Shown: piece by piece, positions 16,504 to 25,318 of the stretch | Layout: each line of letters begins with the position of its first letter | Numbering within the stretch: position 1 is the first letter of the stretch | Assembly (NCBI GenBank): GCA_017542425.1 | Contig: JAFXXH010000004.1 | Location: forward strand, 1-64,000 | DNA length: 64,000 bases | From: Oscillospiraceae bacterium | GTDB lineage: Bacteria > Bacillota > Clostridia > Oscillospirales > Oscillospiraceae | Reading direction: 5' to 3' | Made by a program: the position numbers and the translations under genes | Notes under the pieces: generated by a model | The model's database searches: none | The model's input: only the letters and a program-made list of their open reading frames with translations | Told to the model about the DNA's origin: nothing

Positions 16504-17781
16504 TTATTCCAGCGCCTGCGCCACGTCGGCGATCAGATCGGCCTTGTCCTCCAGGCCGCAGCTCATACGCACCAGATCCGGCCCGACCCCGGCGGCGGTC
16601 AGTTCCGCGTCGTTCATCTGGCGGTGGGTGGCGCTGGCGGGGTGGAGGCAGCAGGAGCGGGCGTCGGCCACATGGGTCTCGATGGCGAAGACGCGCAGCC
16701 GGGACATGAAGCGCTCGGCGGCCTTTCGCCCGCCCCGGACGCCGAAGCTGACCACGCCGCAGCTCCCGTTGGGGAGATACTTCTGTGCCAGCTCATAATA
16801 TTTGTCGCCGGGCAGGCCGGGATAGGTGACCCAGGCCACCTGGGGGTGGTGGGCCAGGAACTCGGCCAGGGCCTGACCGTTTTCACAGTGGCGCGGCATC
16901 CGCACATGGAGGCTTTCCAGCCCCAGGTTCAGGTAAAAGGCGTGCTGGGGGCTCTGGATGGAGCCGAAGTCGCGCATGAGCTGGGCCGTGGCCTTGGTGA
17001 TGAAGGCCCCCTCCAGGCCGAAGCGCTCCGTGTAGGTGATGCCGTGATAGCTCTCGTCCGGGGTACACAGGCCGGGGAAGCGCTCGGGGTAGGCCGTCCA
17101 GTCGAAGCGGCCGCTGTCGATGATGGCCCCGCCCACGCTGACGCCGTGGCCGTCAATGTATTTGGTGGTGGAGTGGGTGACGATGTCGCAGCCCCACTCG
17201 ATGGGGCGGCAGTTCACCGGCGTGGCGAAGGTGTTGTCCACGATCAGGGGGACGCCGTGCCGGTGGGCGGCGGCGGCGAAGCGGGCGATGTCCAGCACGC
17301 TCAGGGCGGGGTTGGCGATGGTCTCGCCGAACACGGCCTTGGTGTTGGGGCGGAAAGCAGCCTCCAGTTCCGCGTCAGAACAGTCGGGGGAGACGAAGGT
17401 GAATTCGATCCCCATCCGCTTCATGGTGACGGCGAAGAGGTTGTAGGTGCCGCCGTAGATGGTGGAGGAGGACACCACATGGTCCCCGGCGGAGGCGATG
17501 TTGAAGACGGCGTAGAAGTTGGCGGCCTGCCCGGAGGAGGTCAGCATCCCCGCCGTACCGCCCTCCAGGGCGGCCAGCTTGCCGGCCACCAGGTCGTTGG
17601 TGGGGTTCTGCAGCCGGGTGTAAAAATAGCCGCTGGCCTCCAGGTCGAAGAGCTTGCCCATGTCCTCGCTGGTGGCGTATTTGAAGGTGGTGCTCTGATA
17701 GATGGGGATCTGGCGGGGCTCGCCGTTGCCGGGGGTGTAGCCCGCCTGTACGCACTGGGTTCCAATGCCCTGAGAAGCCAT
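16504..17781 (-). CDS. metY: O-acetylhomoserine sulfhydrylase
   Basis: A 425-residue PLP enzyme of the Cys/Met metabolism family. It condenses O-acetylhomoserine with sulfide to homocysteine. K207 in the THSTTKYIDGHG motif binds PLP. The length, the TRLQNPT motif and the VDNTFATP motif fit MetY (OAH/OAS sulfhydrylase) rather than MetB/MetC. The start at 17781 follows AAAGGAG. First gene of the operon with metA; the T-box, FMN or SAM riboswitches one might expect are not visible upstream, only a plain promoter. Confidence 0.93.
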   Translation of the reverse strand: MASQGIGTQCVQAGYTPGNGEPRQIPIYQSTTFKYATSEDMGKLFDLEASGYFYTRLQNPTNDLVAGKLAALEGGTAGMLTSSGQAANFYAVFNIASAGDHVVSSSTIYGGTYNLFAVTMKRMGIEFTFVSPDCSDAELEAAFRPNTKAVFGETIANPALSVLDIARFAAAAHRHGVPLIVDNTFATPVNCRPIEWGCDIVTHSTTKYIDGHGVSVGGAIIDSGRFDWTAYPERFPGLCTPDESYHGITYTERFGLEGAFITKATAQLMRDFGSIQSPQHAFYLNLGLESLHVRMPRHCENGQALAEFLAHHPQVAWVTYPGLPGDKYYELAQKYLPNGSCGVVSFGVRGGRKAAERFMSRLRVFAIETHVADARSCCLHPASATHRQMNDAELTAAGVGPDLVRMSCGLEDKADLIADVAQALE

Positions 17782-17845
17782 AGTCTCGCGCTCCTTTGCT
17801 CTTTCTTGTATACCCGTCCTGCGACGGTGTTTCAGAATAAAAAAC

Positions 17846-17874
17846 AGTTTAAGAGAAGCGCCCCGGCTTGTCAA
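17846..17874 (-). promoter_or_regulatory. Promoter of metY-metA
   Basis: TTGACA (17869-17874) and TAAACT (17846-17851) on the minus strand, 17 bases apart. The leader of about 60 bases is too short for a SAM riboswitch. Confidence 0.75.
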
Positions 17875-17974
17875 GGGCGGCGGCGGCTTTTGTGGGATAT
17901 CATAAAAGCCGGGCGCTTTTGGGAAAAATCGCCCATCAAAATGACGAAAAAGCAGGGGAAGCGGGAAGGCGCGG

Positions 17975-18003
17975 TTGACAGTCCGGCGATTGCGTGATAA
18001 ATT
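17975..18003 (+). promoter_or_regulatory. Promoter of the liv operon
   Basis: TTGACA (17975-17980), 17 bases, TAAATT (17998-18003), about 40 bases upstream of livK with a GAAGGAGAG ribosome binding site between. Confidence 0.75.
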
Positions 18004-18045
18004 CTGATTTGTATCGTTTTAATTTAAAAAGAAGGAGAGACCCAC

Positions 18046-19275
18046 ATGAAAAAGTTTAGCAAGACTCTTGCACTGGCTCTGGCGCTGGTGCTCTGCGTCG
18101 GCCTTCTGGCCGCCTGCGGCGAGACCGGCACCCAGGGCGGGCAGCAGACCCAGACCCCCGAGACCCCGGACGACGAAGGCGCGGCCGCTGTGGTCATCAA
18201 GATCGGCGGCACCGGCCCCCTGACCGGCGGCGCGGCCATCTACGGCAACGCCGTGAAGAACGCGGCGGAGATCGCCGTGGAGGAGATCAACGCCCTGGAC
18301 GGCATCCACTTCGAGCTGAAGTTTGAGGACGACCAGCACGACGCGGAGAAGGCCGTCAACGCCTACAACACCCTGAAGGACTGGGGCATGCAGATCTCCC
18401 TGGGCTCCGTCACCAGCAAGCCCTGTGAGGCCACCAGCGCGGAGACCTATGCCGACCGCATCTTCGCCCTGACCCCCTCCGCCTCCTCCACCGCCGTCAT
18501 CGAGCTGGACGCCACCGCCGACCCCATCACCTATAAGGACAACCAGTTCCAGATGTGCTTCACCGACCCCAACCAGGGCAGCGCCTCCGCCCAGTATATC
18601 TTTGACAAGGGCCTGGCCAGCAAGGTGGCCGTCATCTGGAAGAACGACGACGTGTACTCCCAGGGTATCTACAACACCTTCGTGACCCGTGCCGCCGAGC
18701 TGGGTCTGGAAGTCGTCAGCGACACTACCTTCAACGACGACAACGCCGCTGACTTCTCCGTCCAGATCGCCGACGCCCAGAGCAAGGGGGCCGAGCTGGT
18801 CTTCCTGCCCATGTACTATGAGCCCGCCGCCCTGATTTTCAACCAGGCCAAGGCCGCCGGCTATGCCCCCGCCTGGTTCGGCGTGGACGGCATGGACGGC
18901 ATCCTGACCCTGGAGGGCTTTGACACCGCCCTGGCCGAGGGCGTCTATCTGCTGACCCCCTTCAACGCCGACTCCACTGATGCGCGCACCGTCGCCTTCG
19001 TGGAGAAGTATCAGGCGCGCTACGGCGACATCCCCAACCAGTTCGCCGCCGACGCCTATGACTGCGTATACGCCTACTATCAGGCATGCACCGCCGCCGG
19101 CGTCACCGCCGACATGAGCGCCGAGGCCGTCTGCGAGGCCATGATCGAGCAGTTCACCACCATGTCCTATGACGGCCTGACCGGCGACGGCATGACCTGG
19201 GACGTCACCGGTGCCGTGACCAAGAGCCCCAAGGGCATGGTCATCCAGAACGGCGCTTACGTCGGCCTGGACTAA
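18046..19275 (+). CDS. livK: Branched-chain amino acid ABC transporter, binding lipoprotein
   Basis: A 409-residue type I periplasmic-binding-fold protein anchored as a lipoprotein. The signal sequence ends in the lipobox LLAAC (Cys about residue 24). The mature protein starts with a Gly/Gln/Thr linker and IKIGGTGPLTGGAAIYG, the typical Leu/Ile/Val-binding family opening. First gene of livKHMGF. The true ligand may be another amino acid or amide, since the family is broad. Confidence 0.92.
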   Translation: MKKFSKTLALALALVLCVGLLAACGETGTQGGQQTQTPETPDDEGAAAVVIKIGGTGPLTGGAAIYGNAVKNAAEIAVEEINALDGIHFELKFEDDQHDAEKAVNAYNTLKDWGMQISLGSVTSKPCEATSAETYADRIFALTPSASSTAVIELDATADPITYKDNQFQMCFTDPNQGSASAQYIFDKGLASKVAVIWKNDDVYSQGIYNTFVTRAAELGLEVVSDTTFNDDNAADFSVQIADAQSKGAELVFLPMYYEPAALIFNQAKAAGYAPAWFGVDGMDGILTLEGFDTALAEGVYLLTPFNADSTDARTVAFVEKYQARYGDIPNQFAADAYDCVYAYYQACTAAGVTADMSAEAVCEAMIEQFTTMSYDGLTGDGMTWDVTGAVTKSPKGMVIQNGAYVGLD

Positions 19276-19290
19276 GCGAAACACCCGACT

Positions 19291-19374
19291 CCCATCCCCC
19301 CCATGCAGAGGGGGATGGGAGCAAAGAGAGCGCGTATCAAAAGCCCGCTTCCGGCGGGTTTTTGATACGCGCTC
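19291..19374 (+). terminator. Two strong stem-loops between livK and livH
   Basis: CCCATCCCCC/GGGGGATGGG (19291-19319) is followed by a stem with perfect 14-bp arms GAGCGCGTATCAAA / TTTGATACGCGCTC (19328-19374) and a GCCCGC-TTCC-GGCGGG top. With no T-run beyond the second stem, these likely stabilise livK mRNA or allow partial termination, giving more binding protein than permease. Confidence 0.7.
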
Positions 19375-19407
19375 CCCGTACCATTGTATCGTCAGCGAGG
19401 TAAGTCC

Positions 19408-20298
19408 ATGAATTTCTTGAATTTCCTGATCAGCGGCGTCAGCCTGGGCAGCGTCTACGCCATCATCGCCCTGGGCTACACCATGGTCTACGGCATCGCC
19501 AAGATGCTGAACTTCGCCCACGGCGACGTGATCATGGTGGGCGCATACGTCTGCTTCTTCGCCATCAGCCGCTACAGCCTGCCGCCCCTGTTGGGCGTGC
19601 TGCTGGCGGTGCTGCTGTGTACCGTCCTGGGTATCGTCATCGAGAAGCTGGCCTACAAGCCTCTGCGCGCCGCCCCCAGCCTGGCGGTGCTGATCACCGC
19701 CATCGGCGTCAGCTACTTCCTCCAGAACGCGGCGCAGCTCCTGTGGACCAGCAATCCCAAGGTCTTCCCCAGCTTCCTGGACTTCGGCGAGACCGGCGGC
19801 ATTGAGCTCTTCGGCGGCCAGCTCCGCGTCAGTTACATCACCATCGTGACCATCGCGGCCTGCGTGGTCATCATGCTGGCCCTCACCGCCTTCACCGGCA
19901 ACACGAAGATGGGCAAGGCCATGCGCGCCTGCTCCGAGGACAAGGGCGCGGCCCAGCTCATGGGCATCAACGTGAACACCACCATCTCCGTCACCTTCGC
20001 CATCGGCTCCGGCCTGGCGGCCATCGCGGGGGTGCTGCTCTGCTCCGCCTACCCCACGCTGGTGCCCACCACCGGCTCCATGCCGGGCATCAAGGCCTTC
20101 ACCGCCGCCGTCTTCGGTGGCATCGGCTCCATCCCCGGTGCCTTCCTGGGCGGGCTGCTGCTGGGCGTCATCGAGATTCTGGCCAAGGCCTACATCTCCA
20201 CCCAGCTCTCCGACGCCATCGTCTTCGCCGTGCTGATCGTGGTTCTGCTCATCAAGCCCACCGGGCTGCTGGGCAAGCCGGTCAACGAGAAAGTCTGA
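19408..20298 (+). CDS. livH: Branched-chain amino acid ABC transporter, permease LivH
   Basis: A 296-residue inner-membrane permease with about eight hydrophobic segments. The N-terminal YTMVYGIAKMLNFAHGDVIM block and the C-terminal VFGGIGSIPGAFLGGLLLG coupling-helix region are hallmarks of LivH. The ATG at 19408 is preceded by GAGG. It pairs with LivM in the next gene. Confidence 0.93.
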   Translation: MNFLNFLISGVSLGSVYAIIALGYTMVYGIAKMLNFAHGDVIMVGAYVCFFAISRYSLPPLLGVLLAVLLCTVLGIVIEKLAYKPLRAAPSLAVLITAIGVSYFLQNAAQLLWTSNPKVFPSFLDFGETGGIELFGGQLRVSYITIVTIAACVVIMLALTAFTGNTKMGKAMRACSEDKGAAQLMGINVNTTISVTFAIGSGLAAIAGVLLCSAYPTLVPTTGSMPGIKAFTAAVFGGIGSIPGAFLGGLLLGVIEILAKAYISTQLSDAIVFAVLIVVLLIKPTGLLGKPVNEKV

Positions 20299-20308
20299 GG
20301 TGCGCGGC

Positions 20309-21355
20309 ATGAAAAAACTGCTTTCCAACCGGAATCTGCGCAGCCAGATTCTGACCTACGGCTTCGTCATCGCCGCCTTCGTGGTGCTCCAGCTCGTCGC
20401 CGCCGGCGGGGGCATGAGTTCCTCCCTCAAGGGGATGCTGGTGCCCATCTGCGCCTATGTGGTCATGGCCATCTCCCTGAACCTGACCGTGGGCGTCCTG
20501 GGCGAGCTGAGCCTGGGCCACGCGGGCTTTATGAGCGTGGGGGCCTTCATGGGCGTCACCGCCGCCATCTCCCTCCAGAACGCCGTCCCCGCCCCCGGCC
20601 TCCGGCTGCTCATCGCCCTGCTCGTGGGCGCGGTCTTCGCCGCCGTCGTCGGTTTCCTGGTGGGCATCCCGGTGCTGCGCCTGAAGGGGGACTACCTGGC
20701 CATCGTCACCCTGGCCTTCGGCCAGATCATCAAGAGCATCTTCAACAATCTCTACATCGGCCTGGACGCCCGGGGCTTCCACGTCTCTCTGCTCCAGGAC
20801 CGCACGAATCTGGAGCAGGGCGGTCGGCTGATCCTGGGCGGTCCCATGGGCATCAGCGGCATTCAGAAGATCTCCACCTTCCTGGCGGGCGTCATACTGA
20901 TCCTGGTCTGCCTGTTCGTGATTTTCAACTATGTCAACAGCCGCACCGGGCGGGCGGTCATGGCCCTGCGGGACAACCGCATCGCCGCCGAGAGCATCGG
21001 CATTTCCGCCACCCGCCACAAGATGACGGCTTTCGTTCTCTCCGCCGCCATGGCGGGGGCGGCGGGCGCGCTGTTCGCCCTGAACTACTCCACCGTCGTC
21101 GCCAACAAGTTCGACTTCAACACCTCCATTCTGGTGCTGGTCTTCGTGGTGCTGGGCGGCCTGGGCAACATGTTCGGCTCCATCCTGGCGGCCACGGCCC
21201 TGACGATTCTGCCGGAGGTGCTGCGCGAGTTCCAGGATTACCGGATGCTGATCTACGCCGTCGTGCTGATCCTGGTCATGCTGGGCACCAACAACGCCAA
21301 GCTGAAAAGCCTGTTTGAGAAACTGAGACCCCGCAGAAGGGAGGAGCAGAGCTGA
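20309..21355 (+). CDS. livM: Branched-chain amino acid ABC transporter, permease LivM
   Basis: A 348-residue permease. NLTVGVLGELSLGHAGFMSVGA, GDYLAIVTLAFGQI and RDNRIAAESIGI are typical of LivM. Start taken at the ATG at 20309; a GTG nine bases earlier is possible. Translation is likely coupled to livH, only 10 bases upstream. Confidence 0.92.
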   Translation: MKKLLSNRNLRSQILTYGFVIAAFVVLQLVAAGGGMSSSLKGMLVPICAYVVMAISLNLTVGVLGELSLGHAGFMSVGAFMGVTAAISLQNAVPAPGLRLLIALLVGAVFAAVVGFLVGIPVLRLKGDYLAIVTLAFGQIIKSIFNNLYIGLDARGFHVSLLQDRTNLEQGGRLILGGPMGISGIQKISTFLAGVILILVCLFVIFNYVNSRTGRAVMALRDNRIAAESIGISATRHKMTAFVLSAAMAGAAGALFALNYSTVVANKFDFNTSILVLVFVVLGGLGNMFGSILAATALTILPEVLREFQDYRMLIYAVVLILVMLGTNNAKLKSLFEKLRPRRREEQS

Positions 21356-21356
21356 C

Positions 21357-22211
21357 ATGGGAAAGGTCAAAAGCAAAAACGAAAGCCCGCTGGTGCCCGT
21401 ACCCAGCACGTCCTACATCCCCCAGCGGGATCTGGACAAAACCCCGATTCTGGAGACCCGCTATCTGGGCATCGACTTCGGCGGTCTCACCGCCGTGGAC
21501 GACTTCAACCTGACCATCGGCCGGACGGAGATCGCGGGCCTGATCGGCCCCAACGGGGCGGGGAAGACCACGGTCTTCAACCTGATCACCAAGGTCTACC
21601 AGCCCACCCGGGGCACCATCCTCCTGGACGGGCGGGACACCCAGGGCATGAACACGGTGCAGATCAGCAAGGCGGGCATTGCCCGGACCTTCCAGAACAT
21701 CCGCCTGTTTGACAGCCTCTCCGTGGAGGACAACGTAAAGCTGGGGATGCACAACTCCATCCGCTACTCCATGGCCAGCGGCATTTTCCGCCTGCCCGCC
21801 TACTGGCGGAAGGAGCAGGTGGCCCACGAGCGGGCTATGGAGCTGCTGAGCATCTTCGATATGCAGGACATGGCCAAGATGCAGGCCGGGTCCCTGCCCT
21901 ACGGAGCCCAGCGGCGGCTGGAGATCGTCCGCGCCCTGGCCACAAACCCCAGTCTGCTGCTGCTGGACGAACCGGCGGCGGGCATGAACCCCTCCGAGAC
22001 CTATGAGCTGATGGAGAACATCGTGAAGATCCGCGACACCTTCCGCATCGCCGTCATGCTCATCGAACACGACATGAGCCTGGTCATGGGCATCTGCGAG
22101 GGCATCTGCGTCCTGAACTTCGGCAAGGTCATCGCCAAGGGCACCCCGGAGGACATCCAGTCCAACCCCGTGGTCATCGAAGCCTATCTGGGCAAGAAAA
22201 AGGAGGGCTGA
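21357..22211 (+). CDS. livG: Branched-chain amino acid ABC transporter, ATPase LivG
   Basis: A 284-residue ATPase: Walker A GPNGAGKTT, signature region YGAQRRLEIVRAL, Walker B LLLLDEPAAGM, H-loop IEHDM. About 30 extra N-terminal residues (VKSKNESPLVPVPSTSY) precede the usual LivG start. GGGAGGAG lies just upstream of the ATG. Confidence 0.92.
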   Translation: MGKVKSKNESPLVPVPSTSYIPQRDLDKTPILETRYLGIDFGGLTAVDDFNLTIGRTEIAGLIGPNGAGKTTVFNLITKVYQPTRGTILLDGRDTQGMNTVQISKAGIARTFQNIRLFDSLSVEDNVKLGMHNSIRYSMASGIFRLPAYWRKEQVAHERAMELLSIFDMQDMAKMQAGSLPYGAQRRLEIVRALATNPSLLLLDEPAAGMNPSETYELMENIVKIRDTFRIAVMLIEHDMSLVMGICEGICVLNFGKVIAKGTPEDIQSNPVVIEAYLGKKKEG

Positions 22212-22214
22212 GCC

Positions 22215-22922
<708 letters not shown>

Positions 22923-22931
22923 GAGAAGACC

Positions 22932-22985
22932 GCAAAAAAACAACCGTTGCAGATTCAACGAAAGGCGAATCCGCAGCGGTTGTTT
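22932..22985 (-). terminator. Terminator of the GT2-GtrA gene
   Basis: On the minus strand AAACAACCGCTGC pairs with GCAACGGTTGTTT and runs into TTTTTTTG. The stem loop contains a GGCGAATCCGCA box of the array repeat family, and a GGGAAGGGGCTTACCCCTTCC core follows at 23002-23022, so a repeat unit has been built into the terminator. It may also stop livF transcripts. Confidence 0.75.
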
Positions 22986-23047
22986 CCGCTTTTGCAGGGG
23001 CCAGGGAAGGGGCTTACCCCTTCCGCCGGTTCGCGCCAGCTTCCTGT

Positions 23048-24142
23048 TTACTTCTTCTCCCGGAACACCCAGCCCTGCTGCACCCGGAACGACACGAAAA
23101 ACAGCGCCAGGTCTACCACGAACTTGATCAGCGTCGTCAGCACCCCCGCGCCGGAGCTGGCCCAGCGGGACAGGAGATACACAAGTCCGGCGGAGAGAAG
23201 CATCTGCGGGATGGCGAGGCAGTAGTAGCGGAGCATCGTCCTGCCAAACCCGCCCGCGCCGTGGAAGACCACGGATTTGTTCAGGTTGAAGTTGAGGAAG
23301 CTGGAGCAGGCGCGGGCCAGGACCGTTGCGCAGAGCACCGCGCTGCCCTCCGACATGTCCCAGGCCTCCACCCTGGGCTGGAGCAGCAGCCGCGCGACGT
23401 AGAACACCAGCAGGTCCACCCCCGCCCCGGCCAGGGAGGACAGGAGATAGAGCAGGATGAATTTGTAGATGCGGACGGAGTCCCGCACGGGTCGGAAGTG
23501 GCTCTCGCTGTTGTCGTCCTCATAGACGGTCTCGATGGGCACTTCCCGGAAGCCCACCCCCATCCGCTTCATGTCCAGCAGCATGTTGGTCTCGTACTCA
23601 AAGCGGTCTCCCCGGACCTGCAGCAGGGCGGGGAAGAGGGCCGCCGGAATGCCCCGAAGCCCGGTCTGGGTGTCGCTCAGGCGGATGCCGCAGACCAGGC
23701 GGAAGACGCCGCAGGTGATGCGGTTGCCGCTGCGGGAGCGGGCGGGCACCTGGGGGCCGGAGAAGTCCCGGCAGCCCATGACGATGCGCTTGTCGTCTCC
23801 CACCGCCTCCGCCACGGCCAGGATGTCCGCGATTCGGTGCTGGCCGTCCCCGTCGATGGTGACGGCCCCCCGGCAGTCCGGGCGGTTTTTCAGCAAAAAG
23901 GCGAAAGCCGTGCGCAGGGCCTGACCTTTCCCTCTGTTGACCGGGTGGGTCAGCACCGTCACCTGGCTGTGGCGCGCTGCATGGCGGAAGTGGCCCTTGC
24001 AGTCCTCCCGACTGCCGTCGTCCACGATGACGATGTCGGCGAAGCCGGCGGCCACGGCCTGGTCCACCACGGCGTCGAACTTGTCGGAGGGGTTCAGGGA
24101 GGGGAGGATCAGGCTGACGCCCTCCGGGGCTGCTGTGGTCAT
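23048..24142 (-). CDS. Family 2 glycosyltransferase fused to a GtrA membrane domain
   Basis: A 364-residue protein. Residues 1-230 are a GT-A glycosyltransferase like polyprenyl-phosphate glucose/mannose synthases: SLILPSLNPSDKF, VDDGS, DGDGQH (metal-binding DxD) and a late ETVYEDDNSESHF. Residues 240-364 hold four transmembrane segments of the GtrA/PF04138 type, with the NFNLNKSVVF motif. It probably loads a sugar on a lipid carrier and helps it cross the membrane for wall or teichoic acid decoration. AGGAGG precedes the start. Divergent from the glycosidase gene with overlapping promoters. Confidence 0.87.
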   Translation of the reverse strand: MTTAAPEGVSLILPSLNPSDKFDAVVDQAVAAGFADIVIVDDGSREDCKGHFRHAARHSQVTVLTHPVNRGKGQALRTAFAFLLKNRPDCRGAVTIDGDGQHRIADILAVAEAVGDDKRIVMGCRDFSGPQVPARSRSGNRITCGVFRLVCGIRLSDTQTGLRGIPAALFPALLQVRGDRFEYETNMLLDMKRMGVGFREVPIETVYEDDNSESHFRPVRDSVRIYKFILLYLLSSLAGAGVDLLVFYVARLLLQPRVEAWDMSEGSAVLCATVLARACSSFLNFNLNKSVVFHGAGGFGRTMLRYYCLAIPQMLLSAGLVYLLSRWASSGAGVLTTLIKFVVDLALFFVSFRVQQGWVFREKK

Positions 24143-24195
24143 AGGGGGGACCTCCTGTCTGCCGGGAAGAATTCCGGTCGAAGATGAAGTTATGC

Positions 24196-24245
24196 TTGAG
24201 TTTTTTGTCTGGAGCCAGTATAATACATTTGTTTGCATTTGTAAA
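24196..24245. promoter_or_regulatory. Overlapping divergent promoters
   Basis: Plus strand: TTGAGT (24196-24201), 17 bases, TATAAT (24219-24224), for the glycosidase gene. Minus strand: TTTACA (24240-24245), 17 bases, TATACT (24217-24222), for GT2-GtrA. The two -10 boxes overlap by four bases, so one polymerase would exclude the other. Confidence 0.75.
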
Positions 24246-24282
24246 TTCCCACAGCAGAAAACAGGAGGGAGATCGCAGAGAC

Positions 24283-25302
24283 ATGAAGAGAGAGAGAAAA
24301 GCCGGGCGCATCGTGGGCCGGACGCTGCTGGTGCTGCTGGTGACGGTGCTGCTGTTGGCGCTGCTGCTGGTGGGCGTGGTGTTCGTCGCGCTGCGCGGAC
24401 CCAGCACCACGGTACAGGAGCTGCTGACCCGCACCCTGAAAGAGACCAGCGCGGCGGACTTCATCCCGGACCTGTTCCTGTCCGAGGAACGGGTGGCCGA
24501 GATCATGTCCTACCGTGACACGGAGACGGACACGGAGGAGCAGGACATCAGCCTGGTCACCGTCCACAGCCCCCAGGACGCCGAGACCGGGGAAGCCGAC
24601 GCCGAGCCGGAGTTCGGGCCGGATGGGATCAATCTGGTGGGCGTCACCGGGGCCAACTATCGGGGCGTGATGATGGTGGTCCAGGACCCCGGCCGCGTGT
24701 TTGTGGGCACGCCGGAGCAGTACGGCGGCGTGGGCCTGACCCTGCAAAGCATGGTCGCCAAATACGATGCGGTGGGCGGCATCAACGCCGGGGCCTTTGA
24801 GGACCCCAACGGCACCGGCCTGGGGGGCATCCCCGAGGGCATCGTCATCAGCAACGGCGAGCTGAAATGGGGCAGCCCCGCCAGCGTCACCACCGTCATC
24901 GGCTTTGACGGCGGCGGCATCCTGCACGTGGGCCGTATGTCCGCCCAGGACGCCCTGGATCGGGGCATCCAGACGGCGTGCAGCTTCGGCCAGGCCCTGA
25001 TCGTCAACGGCGAGCCGGTGAGCAGCACGGAGATCTCCAGCAGCGGCGTCAACCCCCGCACGGCCATCGGCCAGCGGGCGGACGGCGCGGTGCTGCTGCT
25101 GGTGGTGGACGGGCGGCAGATCAGCAGCCTGGGCGCGACGCTGGAGGACCTGATCGAAATCATGCTGGACTTCGGCGCGGTCACGGCGGGCAATCTGGAC
25201 GGGGGCAGCAGCTCCCTGATGCTCTACAAGGGCGAGGCGATGAACGTCAACTCCTCCCTGCTGGGCTCCAGACCGCTGGCCACCGCATTTATCGTGAAGT
25301 GA
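24283..25302 (+). CDS. Phosphodiester glycosidase (NAGPA) domain protein
   Basis: A 339-residue protein with an N-terminal transmembrane anchor (about residues 12-36) and a secreted domain. From about residue 110 the NAGPA/PF09992 family is recognisable: GGINAGAFEDPNGTG, FGQALIVNG, NPRTAIGQRADGAVLLLVVDGR and the terminal GNLDGGSSSLMLY. The family cleaves phosphodiester-linked sugars, for example on wall polymers. Its pairing with a GtrA-type glycosyltransferase across a shared promoter suggests a role in turnover of surface glycans (inference). Confidence 0.85.
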   Translation: MKRERKAGRIVGRTLLVLLVTVLLLALLLVGVVFVALRGPSTTVQELLTRTLKETSAADFIPDLFLSEERVAEIMSYRDTETDTEEQDISLVTVHSPQDAETGEADAEPEFGPDGINLVGVTGANYRGVMMVVQDPGRVFVGTPEQYGGVGLTLQSMVAKYDAVGGINAGAFEDPNGTGLGGIPEGIVISNGELKWGSPASVTTVIGFDGGGILHVGRMSAQDALDRGIQTACSFGQALIVNGEPVSSTEISSSGVNPRTAIGQRADGAVLLLVVDGRQISSLGATLEDLIEIMLDFGAVTAGNLDGGSSSLMLYKGEAMNVNSSLLGSRPLATAFIVK

Positions 25303-25318
25303 AGGGGGGAGCAGAGGA

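Noticed and set aside
15415-17997. An 860-codon open frame on the plus strand
   Set aside because: Antisense shadow of metA and metY, both intact on the other strand.
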